From NCBI RefSeq assembly GCF_023155275.1, contig NZ_JALMUV010000009.1, forward strand, positions 114,176-178,175: DNA of 64,000 nt, in the 5' to 3' direction. The number at the start of each line of letters is the position of its first letter. Position 1 is the first letter of the stretch. This document shows positions 8,371 through 15,481 of the stretch, piece by piece. Source of the stretch: Streptomyces rhizoryzae (GTDB lineage Bacteria; Actinomycetota; Actinomycetes; Streptomycetales; Streptomycetaceae). A program made the position numbers and the translations under genes. The notes beneath the pieces are model-generated. The model saw nothing but the letters and a program-made list of their open reading frames with translations. It did no database searches and was not told where the DNA came from.

Positions 8371-8463
8371 TAGAGGCCGAAGTAGAGGTGGACGAACGTC
8401 CTGACCTGCGCAGATGCCTCGCCGCCGGGTGGCTCGGTGCACAACTGGTGCACAAGGGAAGCG
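8371..8463 (-). pseudogene. Short orphan reading frame, possible C-terminal gene remnant (left edge)
   Basis: On the minus strand an open frame reads LVHQLCTEPPGG followed by EASAQVRTFVHLYFGL and a TAA stop, then a strong hairpin. No start codon or upstream body of this frame exists: it begins only about ten bases after the stop of the 108-residue gene. A similar peptide, LVHRVCTGRLGA, ends at 15342 beside the right-hand hairpin. Both look like 3' ends of a related gene left at the two island edges, but chance coding of the repeated GGTGCACAA element is an alternative. Exact limits are uncertain. Confidence 0.3.
8436..8455. repeat. Direct repeat GGTGCACAA x2, left copy
   Basis: Two identical 9-mers GGTGCACAA (8436-8444 and 8447-8455) are separated by CT, giving an 11-bp period, about one helical turn. 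The same arrangement recurs at 15360-15379 at the other end of the low-GC island. It could be an operator for a protein binding one face of DNA, or part of a recombination site. Confidence 0.7.
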
Positions 8464-8790
8464 TCAGACGGAATGGCTACGTCCTCTCCGGCTTTGGCGG
8501 CGCGCTTTGCGGCGCTTGCTAGTGACTCGTTGTCGGCGTACGGTCACTCTGCCGTCGCGGCGGCGGTGCTCCAGGATCGCAACCCACCATGCCAATCGAT
8601 CGCTGGACTCGTCTGGAATCAGTAGTCGGAGGGCCCGGAGGCAGAAGTAGCCCAGGCTGGTGAACGCGACGACCAGGCAAGATGCCCACCTAGGCATGCT
8701 AGTGCCCACGGCCCGAAGGATCTCGATCACGACGTGAGTGCTTTCTGTCGGCAGCGCAGAGGGGCGAGTGGCGTGCGGCTGACTAGGCAC
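8464..8790 (-). CDS. Small membrane protein of unknown function in the island
   Basis: A protein of 108 residues, likely GTG start at 8790, which overlaps the stop of the upstream 287-residue gene by eight bases (translational coupling). One clear hydrophobic segment, WASCLVVAFTSLGYFCLRAL near residues 35-55, is followed by a strongly basic C-terminus (RRRDGRVTVRRQRVTSKRRKARRQ), so a single-span protein with a cytoplasmic basic tail is likely. Composition is less GC-rich than the flanking core genes. Nothing in it identifies a function; association with a mobile element is inferred from its setting. Confidence 0.5.
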   Translation of the reverse strand: MPSQPHATRPSALPTESTHVVIEILRAVGTSMPRWASCLVVAFTSLGYFCLRALRLLIPDESSDRLAWWVAILEHRRRDGRVTVRRQRVTSKRRKARRQSRRGRSHSV

Positions 8791-9646
8791 GTCGCGAGCG
8801 AAGGCGGAGCGTAGCGTCTCCGAGAGTGATGGTGAGCTGGCCGGCTGCCGATACGATCTTGGCCCCGGGAATGCCGATGATCGGATCAGTCATTGCTGCA
8901 GCCAGATCATCCGGATGGGGATCTGCCTCCCATTGCAGCTCCCAGCTGTCGCCGGCCCCGTGGAGCCTTCGGTTCCCGGGGCGGTGGGGGTTGTCGAGCC
9001 AACCTGGGCGCTGCAAGGGGTCATAGAACCAGTTGCCGATTGCCCACCCGCCGTGAGGGTCATTAGCAGTGATGCGGCAGAAGACGCTGGCCAAGAGGCG
9101 ACGGGCCTCTGCGGTCATGCTGGGCACGCGGGCCAGTTGATCCCGTTCGGCAGAAGTGAGCGGAGTGTCGGCGGTGAGGTAGTCGATGTAAGGCTCGTTT
9201 CGCGCACCAGCAGGTGTCCCGGACGGATTGTTCGTAATCACAAGCTGCGCGCCAGTGGGCAAATGCCGCATGACGTAGCTTCCGTAACCGCGGTGTTCCT
9301 CAACACGAAGGCCAGGCAGCCCGTTCCCTCCGTTCGGGCCACGGAGCAGACGACTGGCCACGTTGTGAGGCACATCGGTGATGAGCACCACGCGCTCGAA
9401 GCGTGGGGAGACCGTGAGGGTGTACGAAGAGAGGACGGAAAGGTGCCACCCCGCCGGACCGTCGTAGTCAACCCCGTGATTGAGATAGCCGAAGGCCAGC
9501 AGTGCTCGGAACTCGTGCTGTTCGGGACGGCAGGCGTCCAGCCCCATGGAGTGGTCGCGCGCAATTCCGGCCTGAGCCGCAGTCAGCTTCTCGCCTGTGT
9601 AGAGCGCACGAGTGTAGGCCGCTGCCTTGCGTCGACTTGCGGGCAT
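8783..9646 (-). CDS. Unrecognised island protein, first gene of a two-gene operon
   Basis: A protein of 287 residues from ATG 9646, preceded by GGTGAG. The N-terminal 55 residues (SRRKAAAYTRALYTGEKLT and following) have the basic helical look of short leader domains on proteins of actinobacterial integrative elements; the rest is soluble mixed alpha/beta with GWAIGNWFYDPLQRPGWLDN and a hydrophobic C-terminal strand pair (IVSAAGQLTITLGDATLRL). No catalytic motif, signal peptide or membrane span is visible. It is coupled to the downstream small membrane protein. I do not recognise the family. Confidence 0.55.
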   Translation of the reverse strand: MPASRRKAAAYTRALYTGEKLTAAQAGIARDHSMGLDACRPEQHEFRALLAFGYLNHGVDYDGPAGWHLSVLSSYTLTVSPRFERVVLITDVPHNVASRLLRGPNGGNGLPGLRVEEHRGYGSYVMRHLPTGAQLVITNNPSGTPAGARNEPYIDYLTADTPLTSAERDQLARVPSMTAEARRLLASVFCRITANDPHGGWAIGNWFYDPLQRPGWLDNPHRPGNRRLHGAGDSWELQWEADPHPDDLAAAMTDPIIGIPGAKIVSAAGQLTITLGDATLRLRSRRA

Positions 9647-9949
9647 GCTTCACCTCACCGCTGCCCGGCCAGCGCATCAGGGTCACATACCTAGTGAGAC
9701 CACACTTAATGGCTACCTCGCGGAGTGGGTGCTCCACACCCTTGCGCAGCTTCTGTGAGTACCGGGCTCACATACTTCTGCTGGCGTCCGGACCTCCGTC
9801 GACCGGTATCTGATCGCACTGTACCTGACGTCTGTCCGGCTTCGCGGCAAGTTGTTGTAGGCAATGCTCAGCGCGAGAGGCGTTCGCCTCCGCCCAAGTC
9901 CGCATGAGGTGGAGAGCAAGTACAGATGGGGGTTTGAGGCCCTGGTCAG
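9647..9949. other. Intergenic gap between divergent island genes
   Basis: About 300 bases with no supported gene. It must hold the promoter of the minus-strand operon starting at 9646 and of the plus-strand 96-residue gene. An AT-richer patch at 9696-9715 (AGACCACACTTAATGGC) is a plausible promoter core, but no consensus is clear. A long minus-strand open frame here is mainly the shadow of the 9950 gene. Confidence 0.4.
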
Positions 9950-10240
9950 GTGCGCATGCTGCCGTTCATGACTGAATCGCCGAAGGAAGACCTTGAGGCT
10001 GTGACACAGGCTGTCACCGATCTGTATGAGTCCACTGTCCGGGATGAAGACGCCGGAGCTGCGGCTGCGGCCGCGGCGAACCTCCACTCCGCGAGTGGCT
10101 TCCTGCACGCGGACAAGGAGGTGTTGGATGTCTTCGACCGGGCCATCGAAATCGGCTACGCCGCGGCACTCCGGGATGTCCGTGAGGGGCACTTCGACGA
10201 GGGAATCCGGGCATGGCGTCCTGGACTCTTCGAGGGCTGA
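9950..10240 (+). CDS. Small acidic protein of unknown function
   Basis: A protein of 96 residues if GTG 9950 is used; ATG 9968 (MTESPKEDLEAV) would give 90. It is acidic and predicted helical, with a run of alanines (GAAAAAAANLHSASGF) and AIEIGYAAALRDVREGHFDEGI. No membrane segment or motif is visible. A perfect hairpin follows 17 bases after the stop, which supports a real transcript. Function unknown; it sits next to the insertion sequence. Confidence 0.5.
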   Translation: MRMLPFMTESPKEDLEAVTQAVTDLYESTVRDEDAGAAAAAAANLHSASGFLHADKEVLDVFDRAIEIGYAAALRDVREGHFDEGIRAWRPGLFEG

Positions 10241-10257
10241 GGCATCAGCATGCGCCG

Positions 10258-10291
10258 GAGGCCGACGAGGTGCTGGAGCCTCGTCGGCCTC
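10258..10291 (+). terminator. Hairpin terminator after the 96-residue gene
   Basis: GAGGCCGACGAGG pairs perfectly with CCTCGTCGGCCTC (13 bp), with an eight-base loop, just after the stop at 10240 and before the insertion sequence. Confidence 0.75.
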
Positions 10292-10316
10292 TGCTCCGGG
10301 GGCGCCTCAGCGGCTA

Positions 10317-11187
10317 GGCAGTTTCGTTTGGATCATCGGGCGGACCAGAGGAAGATGCCTGCGATGTGGAGGCCGGCGAGGTAGATGGTCGCGGTCTTTT
10401 CGTAGCGGGTGGCGATGCCGCGCCACTGCTTGAGACGGTTGATGCACCGCTCGACGGTGTTGTGTTGCTTGTAGGTCTCGCGGTCGAAGGCCGGTGGCCT
10501 GCCGCCTTGGCTGCCGCGACGACCGGGATCACCGCCCGGATGCCGCGCTTGCGCAGGTGGTCATGGATCGCCCGGGAGGAGTAGGCCTTGTCGGCCAGGA
10601 CCGCATCCGGTCGAGTCCGCGGTCTTCCGTGGCGGCGGGGAACGCGCAGGCAGGCCATCATCTCTGTGAAGGCGGGGGCGTCACCGGCTTGCCCGGCGGT
10701 GAGTACGAAGGCCAGGGGGCGGCAGCCTGCGTCCGCGGCAAGGTGGATCTTTGTGCTCAGTCCGCCGCGGGACCGGCCGATGGCGTGATCGGCCGGCTCT
10801 TTGGCTGGGGCCCCTTTTTGCGGGCCCCAGCCGCATGCTGGTGAGCCCGCACGATCGTGGAATCCACCGACACCACCCAGGTCAGGTCTTCGTCGGCGTC
10901 AGCCTGAGCCGTCAACGCGGTGAAGACCCGCTCCCACGTCCCGTCCTGAGCCCACATCCGCAGCCGGTTATAGACACCTCGCCAGTTGCCGTACTTCTCC
11001 GGCAGATGCACCCACTGCGTCCCGGTCTGGAACTTGAAGGCGATCGCATCGATCACCTCCCGGTGATCACGCCAGCGTCCACCACGCTTCGGCGTCCGGT
11101 CCGGAAGCAACGGCTCGATTCGCGCTCACTGCACATCAGTTAATGCCACACCCAGACCAACGACCGACTGATCCAAACGAAACTGCC
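10317..11187 (-). mobile_element. IS5-family insertion sequence, 871 bp
   Basis: Perfect 19-bp terminal inverted repeats GGCAGTTTCGTTTGGATCA (10317-10335) and its complement (11169-11187) bound the element. The dinucleotide TA flanks both ends (10315-10316 and 11188-11189), fitting the short target duplication of IS5-group elements. The transposase reads on the minus strand. The right end sits inside the stop codon of the 266-residue gene: the TAG there is formed from TA of the target and the first G of the element. Confidence 0.9.
10333..11110 (-). pseudogene. IS5-family DDE transposase, frame-disrupted
   Basis: The first frame (11110 to about 10810) carries the N-terminal part with KFQTGTQWVHLPEKYGNWRGVYNRL and the first catalytic Asp in VVSVDST. 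A slippery A5G4 stretch at about 10810-10818 (minus strand) would shift ribosomes into the second frame, as usual in this group, giving ADHAIGRSRGGLSTKIHLA and the second Asp in VLADKAYSS. Near 10510-10530 the frame changes again, just after VIPV: the expected linker before RPPAFDRETYKQHNTVERC appears partly deleted, and the third frame holds the catalytic Glu and the C-terminus. That second shift is not programmed, so the transposase is probably inactive. Confidence 0.8.
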
Positions 11188-11987
11188 TAATTCAGCGCCG
11201 CGCCAGGCGTCCCCCCTTCGCGCGAATCCGCCGATAGCGGATCCGATGAAAGGTGCTGTGGCGTCACAATCTCATCTCTCAGGGCTCGCAGGCTCTGAGC
11301 ACGTTCCGGCTGACCGTAGCGGTCAAATATATGAGCCAGGCTGGTGACCAGGTGCTGGTGAGCGTCTCCGGGCAGGTCCCGCACGAAGTCCTGTAGCAGC
11401 ACAGCCACTTGTACCCATGCGTTGTGTGGAGCATAAGAAGCCGCAGAGGCAACAAGCCTTTCAACCCGTGTCACAGTTTCCGTGTCGATGGCTTCAGGGT
11501 GGTCGAGGAACCAGTAGGCGAAAGCCAGAGATGGGTCGCTGAGTAGGGCATCACGCAGATCTTGAGCTCGTTGAAGGCGATGTTGGTCGTCGCGGGCACG
11601 TCGTTCGGCCTGGTGCTGGTCGCGTAGGAGAAGGTTGATGTCGGCGGCTTGGTGAGGGTCGGCAGTCAGCTGGACGCGGGCCCATAGCAGTCGGACGGGG
11701 GCATCCGGCATGTCGGCAGCCTGGCCCAGGCGGCTATTGATGGCTGCTTGGGCAGCCGCCTCCTGGCTGAGCTGCCGTTTTCCAGCGATTCCCTGGGCCA
11801 CGTTCAGCACATGGGTGGCGGCCGCGTCATGCGGATTCTGGTGCCGATGACGTCCAGGCAGGTCCTGCCAGGCACCGGTGAAGTGCGCCTCGAAGTGATA
11901 TCCGGGGGTTCGGCTGGGCAGGGTGCAGCTCAAAACCAGTCTGCCGTGACGCCGCCGACGCCACGACTTGCTAGGCCACTGGGGCAT
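11187..11987 (-). CDS. Third gene of the island operon: helical protein of unknown function
   Basis: A protein of 266 residues. Its start overlaps the end of the 780-residue gene by 17 bases. After a short basic N-terminus comes a probable beta strand (GRLVLSCTLPSRTPGYHFEAHFTGAW), then a mostly helical, charged region (residues about 55-150) with coiled-coil character (LLLRDQHQAERRARDDQHRL), then AFAYWFLDHPEAIDTETVTRVERLVASAA. The architecture, strands then a charged coiled coil, faintly resembles SPFH-type or other scaffold proteins, but this is inference. The insertion sequence landed in its stop codon and recreated TAG, so the protein itself is intact. Confidence 0.6.
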   Translation of the reverse strand: MPQWPSKSWRRRRHGRLVLSCTLPSRTPGYHFEAHFTGAWQDLPGRHRHQNPHDAAATHVLNVAQGIAGKRQLSQEAAAQAAINSRLGQAADMPDAPVRLLWARVQLTADPHQAADINLLLRDQHQAERRARDDQHRLQRAQDLRDALLSDPSLAFAYWFLDHPEAIDTETVTRVERLVASAASYAPHNAWVQVAVLLQDFVRDLPGDAHQHLVTSLAHIFDRYGQPERAQSLRALRDEIVTPQHLSSDPLSADSREGGTPGAALN

Positions 11988-14313
11988 GCGGCTCGGACAT
12001 GGGGGCAGCTGGGTCAGCGCGGTTCAGGACAACGACCAACTGGTCCCGCAGGCGCTCCTGCACGGTAGACGAATGCGAAGACTGTACGGGCGCCCAGGCG
12101 TAGAGCAGGCGGTGGAGAGAGAGAAAGCGGTCGGCCACATAGACGGGATCGGTCTGCGGTTGATAGACGGCGTACTGGAGGATGGCCAGGATCGGCTCAC
12201 GCAAATCAGAGTGCGCGACTGCCGCGTCCATCCAAACGTTGAGTGCCTTCCCAAGGGGCTTTTGGAGAGTCACGCTGTTGTCCAGCAAGCCTCGCCAGCG
12301 GGCAGCATGCCAGCCCCCGTGGGCGTCCTCGCGTGCTGCGGTCAGCAGGACGGGGCGGCCATCTTCAGTGGTGCGTGCGGCTAGGTGAACGAACGCGTGG
12401 TGGGCGGCGGTACGGCGACCTTCCTGTGTGCTGGCAGCCCACTCCTTGAGCCTTTCCTGGATGGCCTGCCGCTGTTTGGGCTGGTCCCACAGCACAGTCA
12501 GCGCTTGTCCGACCGTGCCGAGAACCTCCTCCTTCTCGGTGTGGGCTGCCAGTTCGGTCAACCTCAAAAGCATCATGGTCGGGTAGGCAGCGGCGAGACG
12601 CTCGCACGCCTTGGCCAGCGTCACCTTGAGGCGAGGCGGAACTTCCTCGTCGCCGCGGCGGGCCCAGGTTAGGTAGACCGTGCAGGCGCGGCGACTGGTC
12701 TCGGGGTCCAGAGCTGCTGCGGTGAGGAGGTCACAAGCCTGCTCGGGAAGGGACTCAGCCCACTGCTCGGCGATCTCACGCAGTAGCTTTGTGGTGCGCT
12801 TGCGGTGCATGTAGTCCAGCGCCCAGCCAATCACCCGGTCAGCTAGCTGGTCAGTGATCTTATTTGGCAGATCCTTGTCGTTGGTCTGCGCCGCGGTCCA
12901 GCGAGTGAAGTTCTTGATGAGATGGGGACGGTCAGCCCAGAAGTAGTCGACGATGGCCTCGGCGAAGCGGGGCCGGCGGAAGGCGATGGTGTCCTCTTCC
13001 GTCAGGTCGGCTTCGATGGCATCGGTCAGGGCGATGACGCCTAGGCCCTGCTGGCCGGTGTGAGGTGCAGGAGTCTCGCCCAGAGCGCGGGCGAGGGCAT
13101 CGGCAGCTTCGTACACCATCTCCGTCGGGGCACCCTCCAAGACAGATGCAGCGAGGAGGTAGTTGCGGTGGGCGCTATCGCCGTGTTTGTTGTGCCACTC
13201 CAACAGCCGGGTCCGCCAGTCTTCCGCTGCCGCGACGACATGGTCGACCAACTCCTCGAAGGACTGTTCCGTCTGCTCTTCAAGGCGTTCGGCCTCCCGG
13301 ATGATGTGGGCCCACTCGACCACTCCAGCCGGTACTAGGTCCTTGATGCCCTCGGTGATCTTTTCGGCGTTGAGCCAACGATCCGCTTCCACCGGCGGCG
13401 CGACCCTCTCCAGGTGGGCTCGCAGGACCTGCTCAGAGTCGGGATACGCGAGTTCATGGTCGAGGTCGGTGGTTCCCTTGGCGGCTCGTTCCCAGGCTTC
13501 GGTGCTGATGAGGACGGCCAGGTAGGAGTCGGAGTCCTGAAGATGTGGGGCGTCCTCAGCCAGGGCGGGGCCGATCCCCGAGTGGCGTTTATCCCCCTCG
13601 TCACGCAGGTCCAGGATCCAGCCCGTGTTCTTACCCTGCAGCCCCTCGGCGCCGTTGAAGGGCTCCCCAGGTTCGCGTCGCACCTGCCGAATACATGTGC
13701 CCACCTTCTGGTGAAGGGCGTCCAGGGCAGCGGTGTAGCGGCCAGCACCCTCCGGGCCGTGCAGCACGAGCACATTCCCCCGAGAGAGAATGTCGGTCAG
13801 CGCAGCCCGCTCCTCAGGGGGCCGTTCGTAGGTTGCCAGACGCTGGGCGATCCAGTCCGGGTTCAGCAGGTCACCACGCAACCGGTGGATCTCCTGAGCG
13901 ATCTGGACGCCGATAGCAACGCCGTAGTTACGTCCGAATCGCTGCTCGACCGAAACATGAGGGTCGTAGTCGGCAGCCGAGCCACCCTCCGCGTCCGGGG
14001 TTTCCTCCTCCCGCTCAGCCCTCGACGGCTCGTGCGGACCTTCGGGAGCCGCCTGGCCGTCGGGAGAGGGGGCACCCTGGGTAGACGTCGGCGGCTCGGA
14101 GTCGTCCGTCAAAGGCTGCCCGCCCCCAGCGGAGGGCCTTGGAGTGCTCGCCGGAGAAGGGCGTTCGAAGCCAGAAGGTGGAGTGTCGCTCAAGTCTTCC
14201 CGGGCGTTGGGCGGAGCGGAAGGGCTCGGCGGCGTGTCAGGCTGAGGCGGGATTGCGGTGTCGCTCTCGGTGGTCATTCCTACATCTCGCAGACGGCTGA
14301 CGGGCACTGACAT
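11971..14313 (-). CDS. Large P-loop-like protein, core of the island operon
   Basis: A protein of 780 residues (ATG 14313; ATG 14277 is also possible). Residues 1-115 are Pro/Ser/Glu-rich and likely disordered. A folded core starts near 120 (VEQRFGRNYGVAIGVQIAQ). VLVLHGPEGAGRYTAALDAL near 188-207 is a Walker A-like strand-loop-helix with Arg where Lys is normal, and GWILDLRDEGD with SYLAVLI may be the next strands of the P-loop fold. From about 340 on the sequence is almost wholly helical with repeated 35-40-residue units, like HEAT- or TPR-type repeats of STAND NTPases. There is no signal peptide or membrane segment. Function unknown; nucleotide switching with a helical sensor is inferred. 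Confidence 0.65.
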   Translation of the reverse strand: MSVPVSRLRDVGMTTESDTAIPPQPDTPPSPSAPPNAREDLSDTPPSGFERPSPASTPRPSAGGGQPLTDDSEPPTSTQGAPSPDGQAAPEGPHEPSRAEREEETPDAEGGSAADYDPHVSVEQRFGRNYGVAIGVQIAQEIHRLRGDLLNPDWIAQRLATYERPPEERAALTDILSRGNVLVLHGPEGAGRYTAALDALHQKVGTCIRQVRREPGEPFNGAEGLQGKNTGWILDLRDEGDKRHSGIGPALAEDAPHLQDSDSYLAVLISTEAWERAAKGTTDLDHELAYPDSEQVLRAHLERVAPPVEADRWLNAEKITEGIKDLVPAGVVEWAHIIREAERLEEQTEQSFEELVDHVVAAAEDWRTRLLEWHNKHGDSAHRNYLLAASVLEGAPTEMVYEAADALARALGETPAPHTGQQGLGVIALTDAIEADLTEEDTIAFRRPRFAEAIVDYFWADRPHLIKNFTRWTAAQTNDKDLPNKITDQLADRVIGWALDYMHRKRTTKLLREIAEQWAESLPEQACDLLTAAALDPETSRRACTVYLTWARRGDEEVPPRLKVTLAKACERLAAAYPTMMLLRLTELAAHTEKEEVLGTVGQALTVLWDQPKQRQAIQERLKEWAASTQEGRRTAAHHAFVHLAARTTEDGRPVLLTAAREDAHGGWHAARWRGLLDNSVTLQKPLGKALNVWMDAAVAHSDLREPILAILQYAVYQPQTDPVYVADRFLSLHRLLYAWAPVQSSHSSTVQERLRDQLVVVLNRADPAAPMSEPHAPVA

Positions 14314-14330
14314 TCCGACGTACGGGGCGT

Positions 14331-14864
14331 TTATGGCGGCCGTGGGCCGCCGATTCGGCGTGCGCGCATGCCGATGTTGACGCCGCCCTGTTCCACGGTG
14401 CCGATTTCCTGAATCACCCTGGCTTCTCCAGTGATCTCATCGGCGTGCATTCCGGTCTGCTGGCCCGCGACGCGGTCGGTGTGCTGGCGCACGAAGGGCC
14501 CCGATTCCTGACGTTCTTCGCCAACGAAAGTCAGGCGCTGGCCGTAGATTTCCTCCAAATTGCCGCGAAGCCGTCCCAACGCATGCAGTAGCGGAGCATC
14601 AGTCAGGTCGATGCGCGCGCTCCCCCGGTGGTACACGCTCAACTCGCTGCGCAGCTGTTCCAACTCCTGCCGACGTGCGGCGAGCTGGCCGACATCGACC
14701 TGTAGCGGGAGGGTGAGGGTGCCGGTCAGTTCGGCAGGAATCTCCGGATCGGGCTCCGGAGCAGCGTCGCGATCCAAAAGCCGTTCGAGACGCTGATAGA
14801 GGAACGTCATAGTGGGGGTCAGTCCGGCGCCGATCACAGCAGACAAGGCGGAAAAATCCGTCAC
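14331..14864 (-). CDS. First gene of the island operon: small protein with hydrophobic N-terminus
   Basis: A protein of 177 residues from GTG 14864, chosen because GGGAG lies five bases before it; an upstream ATG at 14897 has no ribosome site. The N-terminus FSALSAVIGAGLTPTMTFLY is hydrophobic enough for membrane contact. It is followed by a Pro/Glu linker, a coiled-coil-like stretch (QLAARRQELEQLRSELSVYH) and a C-terminal Gly/Glu/Arg-rich part (IGTVEQGGVNIGMRARRIGG). It lies 17 bases before the 780-residue gene. No known domain recognised. A membrane tether or adaptor for the large partner is a guess. Confidence 0.55.
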   Translation of the reverse strand: MTDFSALSAVIGAGLTPTMTFLYQRLERLLDRDAAPEPDPEIPAELTGTLTLPLQVDVGQLAARRQELEQLRSELSVYHRGSARIDLTDAPLLHALGRLRGNLEEIYGQRLTFVGEERQESGPFVRQHTDRVAGQQTGMHADEITGEARVIQEIGTVEQGGVNIGMRARRIGGPRPP

Positions 14865-15137
14865 GGTACTCCCAGGATGCCGAGGCGGCCAGGTCATTCA
14901 AACGGATTCTCACCGCCATCCCGCACCGCTCTCTACTCACTTGCGGGAACTGGCTTAAAATTGCACCTCGCCAGCTATTGGGTCGAAGCCTGAAATACCC
15001 CTATTCAAGGATGCAGCAGACATATGGGCCACCGGGTTAGCTGCGGACGATGTGGCCTGGGTTTGGGGCCGGAGGTGATCTTGCGGCGGGCCTAGATGGT
15101 GCTGTTGTCCGCGCATGGCATGTTGCCGAGGTGACGT
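14865..15137. other. Upstream region of the island operon
   Basis: No supported gene. The stretch 14940-15010 is the AT-richest in the neighbourhood (AACTGGCTTAAAATTGCACC, TGAAATACCCCTATTCAAGG) and is the likely promoter of the three-gene minus-strand operon. I see no confident sigma-factor consensus or operator. Confidence 0.35.
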
Positions 15138-15275
15138 TCAATCAGCCTCGACCAGTTCCGGGGTGTAATCCAGAATCTCAGCGCCGACAGCTTCGAGGCG
15201 CCCTATCTGGCAGCTGAAGGCAGGCTCTGACGGGTCCGCCACCCCTGCCCGTGTGGCGACCGCAATCCGTTTCAT
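15138..15275 (-). CDS. Possible 45-residue protein or gene remnant
   Basis: An open frame on the minus strand reads MKRIAVATRAGVADPS, then a Cys-containing segment, and ends ILDYTPELVEAD. It extends open further upstream (REEVAALTRAM) through the hairpin at 15278-15327, and a GTG at 15296 has GGGAGGAG directly abutting it, too close for normal initiation. It may be a tiny gene of the mobile region or the tail of a lost one. Function unknown. Confidence 0.25.
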   Translation of the reverse strand: MKRIAVATRAGVADPSEPAFSCQIGRLEAVGAEILDYTPELVEAD

Positions 15276-15277
15276 CG

Positions 15278-15327
15278 CGCGAGTGAGGGCCGCCACCTCC
15301 TCCCGGAGATGGCGGCCCTCACTCGCG
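15278..15327. terminator. Long hairpin at right edge of the island
   Basis: An 18-bp perfect stem (arms 15278-15295 and 15310-15327, containing GTGAGGGCCGCC) with a loop that can add four more pairs. It shares its 12-base core with the left-edge palindrome at 8261-8304. It lies on the downstream side of glnA, about 155 bases after the stop, and could terminate that transcript. Confidence 0.7.
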
Positions 15328-15359
15328 TATCTGATTGTGGGTCAGGCGCCGAGACGGCC

Positions 15360-15379
15360 GGTGCACACCCGGTGCACAA
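15360..15379. repeat. Direct repeat GGTGCACAC/GGTGCACAA, right copy
   Basis: GGTGCACAC (15360-15368) and GGTGCACAA (15371-15379) are separated by CC, the same 9-2-9 layout as at 8436-8455; both sites continue with GG or GGG. On the minus strand it encodes LVHRVCTGRLGA and a stop, echoing LVHQLCTEPPGG at the left site. See the island-boundary finding. Confidence 0.65.
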
Positions 15380-15481
15380 GGCCCTGGAAAACAGCTGGGA
15401 ACAGCGAGCACCGTCGAGCAGTGTTTTCCCAGGTCGTAGCAGGTTTCCGAGCCTCAGGCCCAGGCCACCCGACCCCGCTCT

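Noticed and set aside
8436..8455. Replication origin (DnaA boxes)
   Set aside because: TTGTGCACC differs from the Streptomyces DnaA box at two positions, only two copies occur at each site, and no dnaA/dnaN neighbours exist.
9713..10192. Minus-strand frame of 159 codons opposite the 96-residue gene
   Set aside because: Most of it is antisense to the 9950 gene, it lacks a ribosome site and its composition looks random.
8200..15480. Integrase or tRNA attachment site for the island
   Set aside because: No tyrosine or serine recombinase gene and no tRNA gene is visible at either edge, so integration by a tRNA-targeting element is not supported despite the matching modules.
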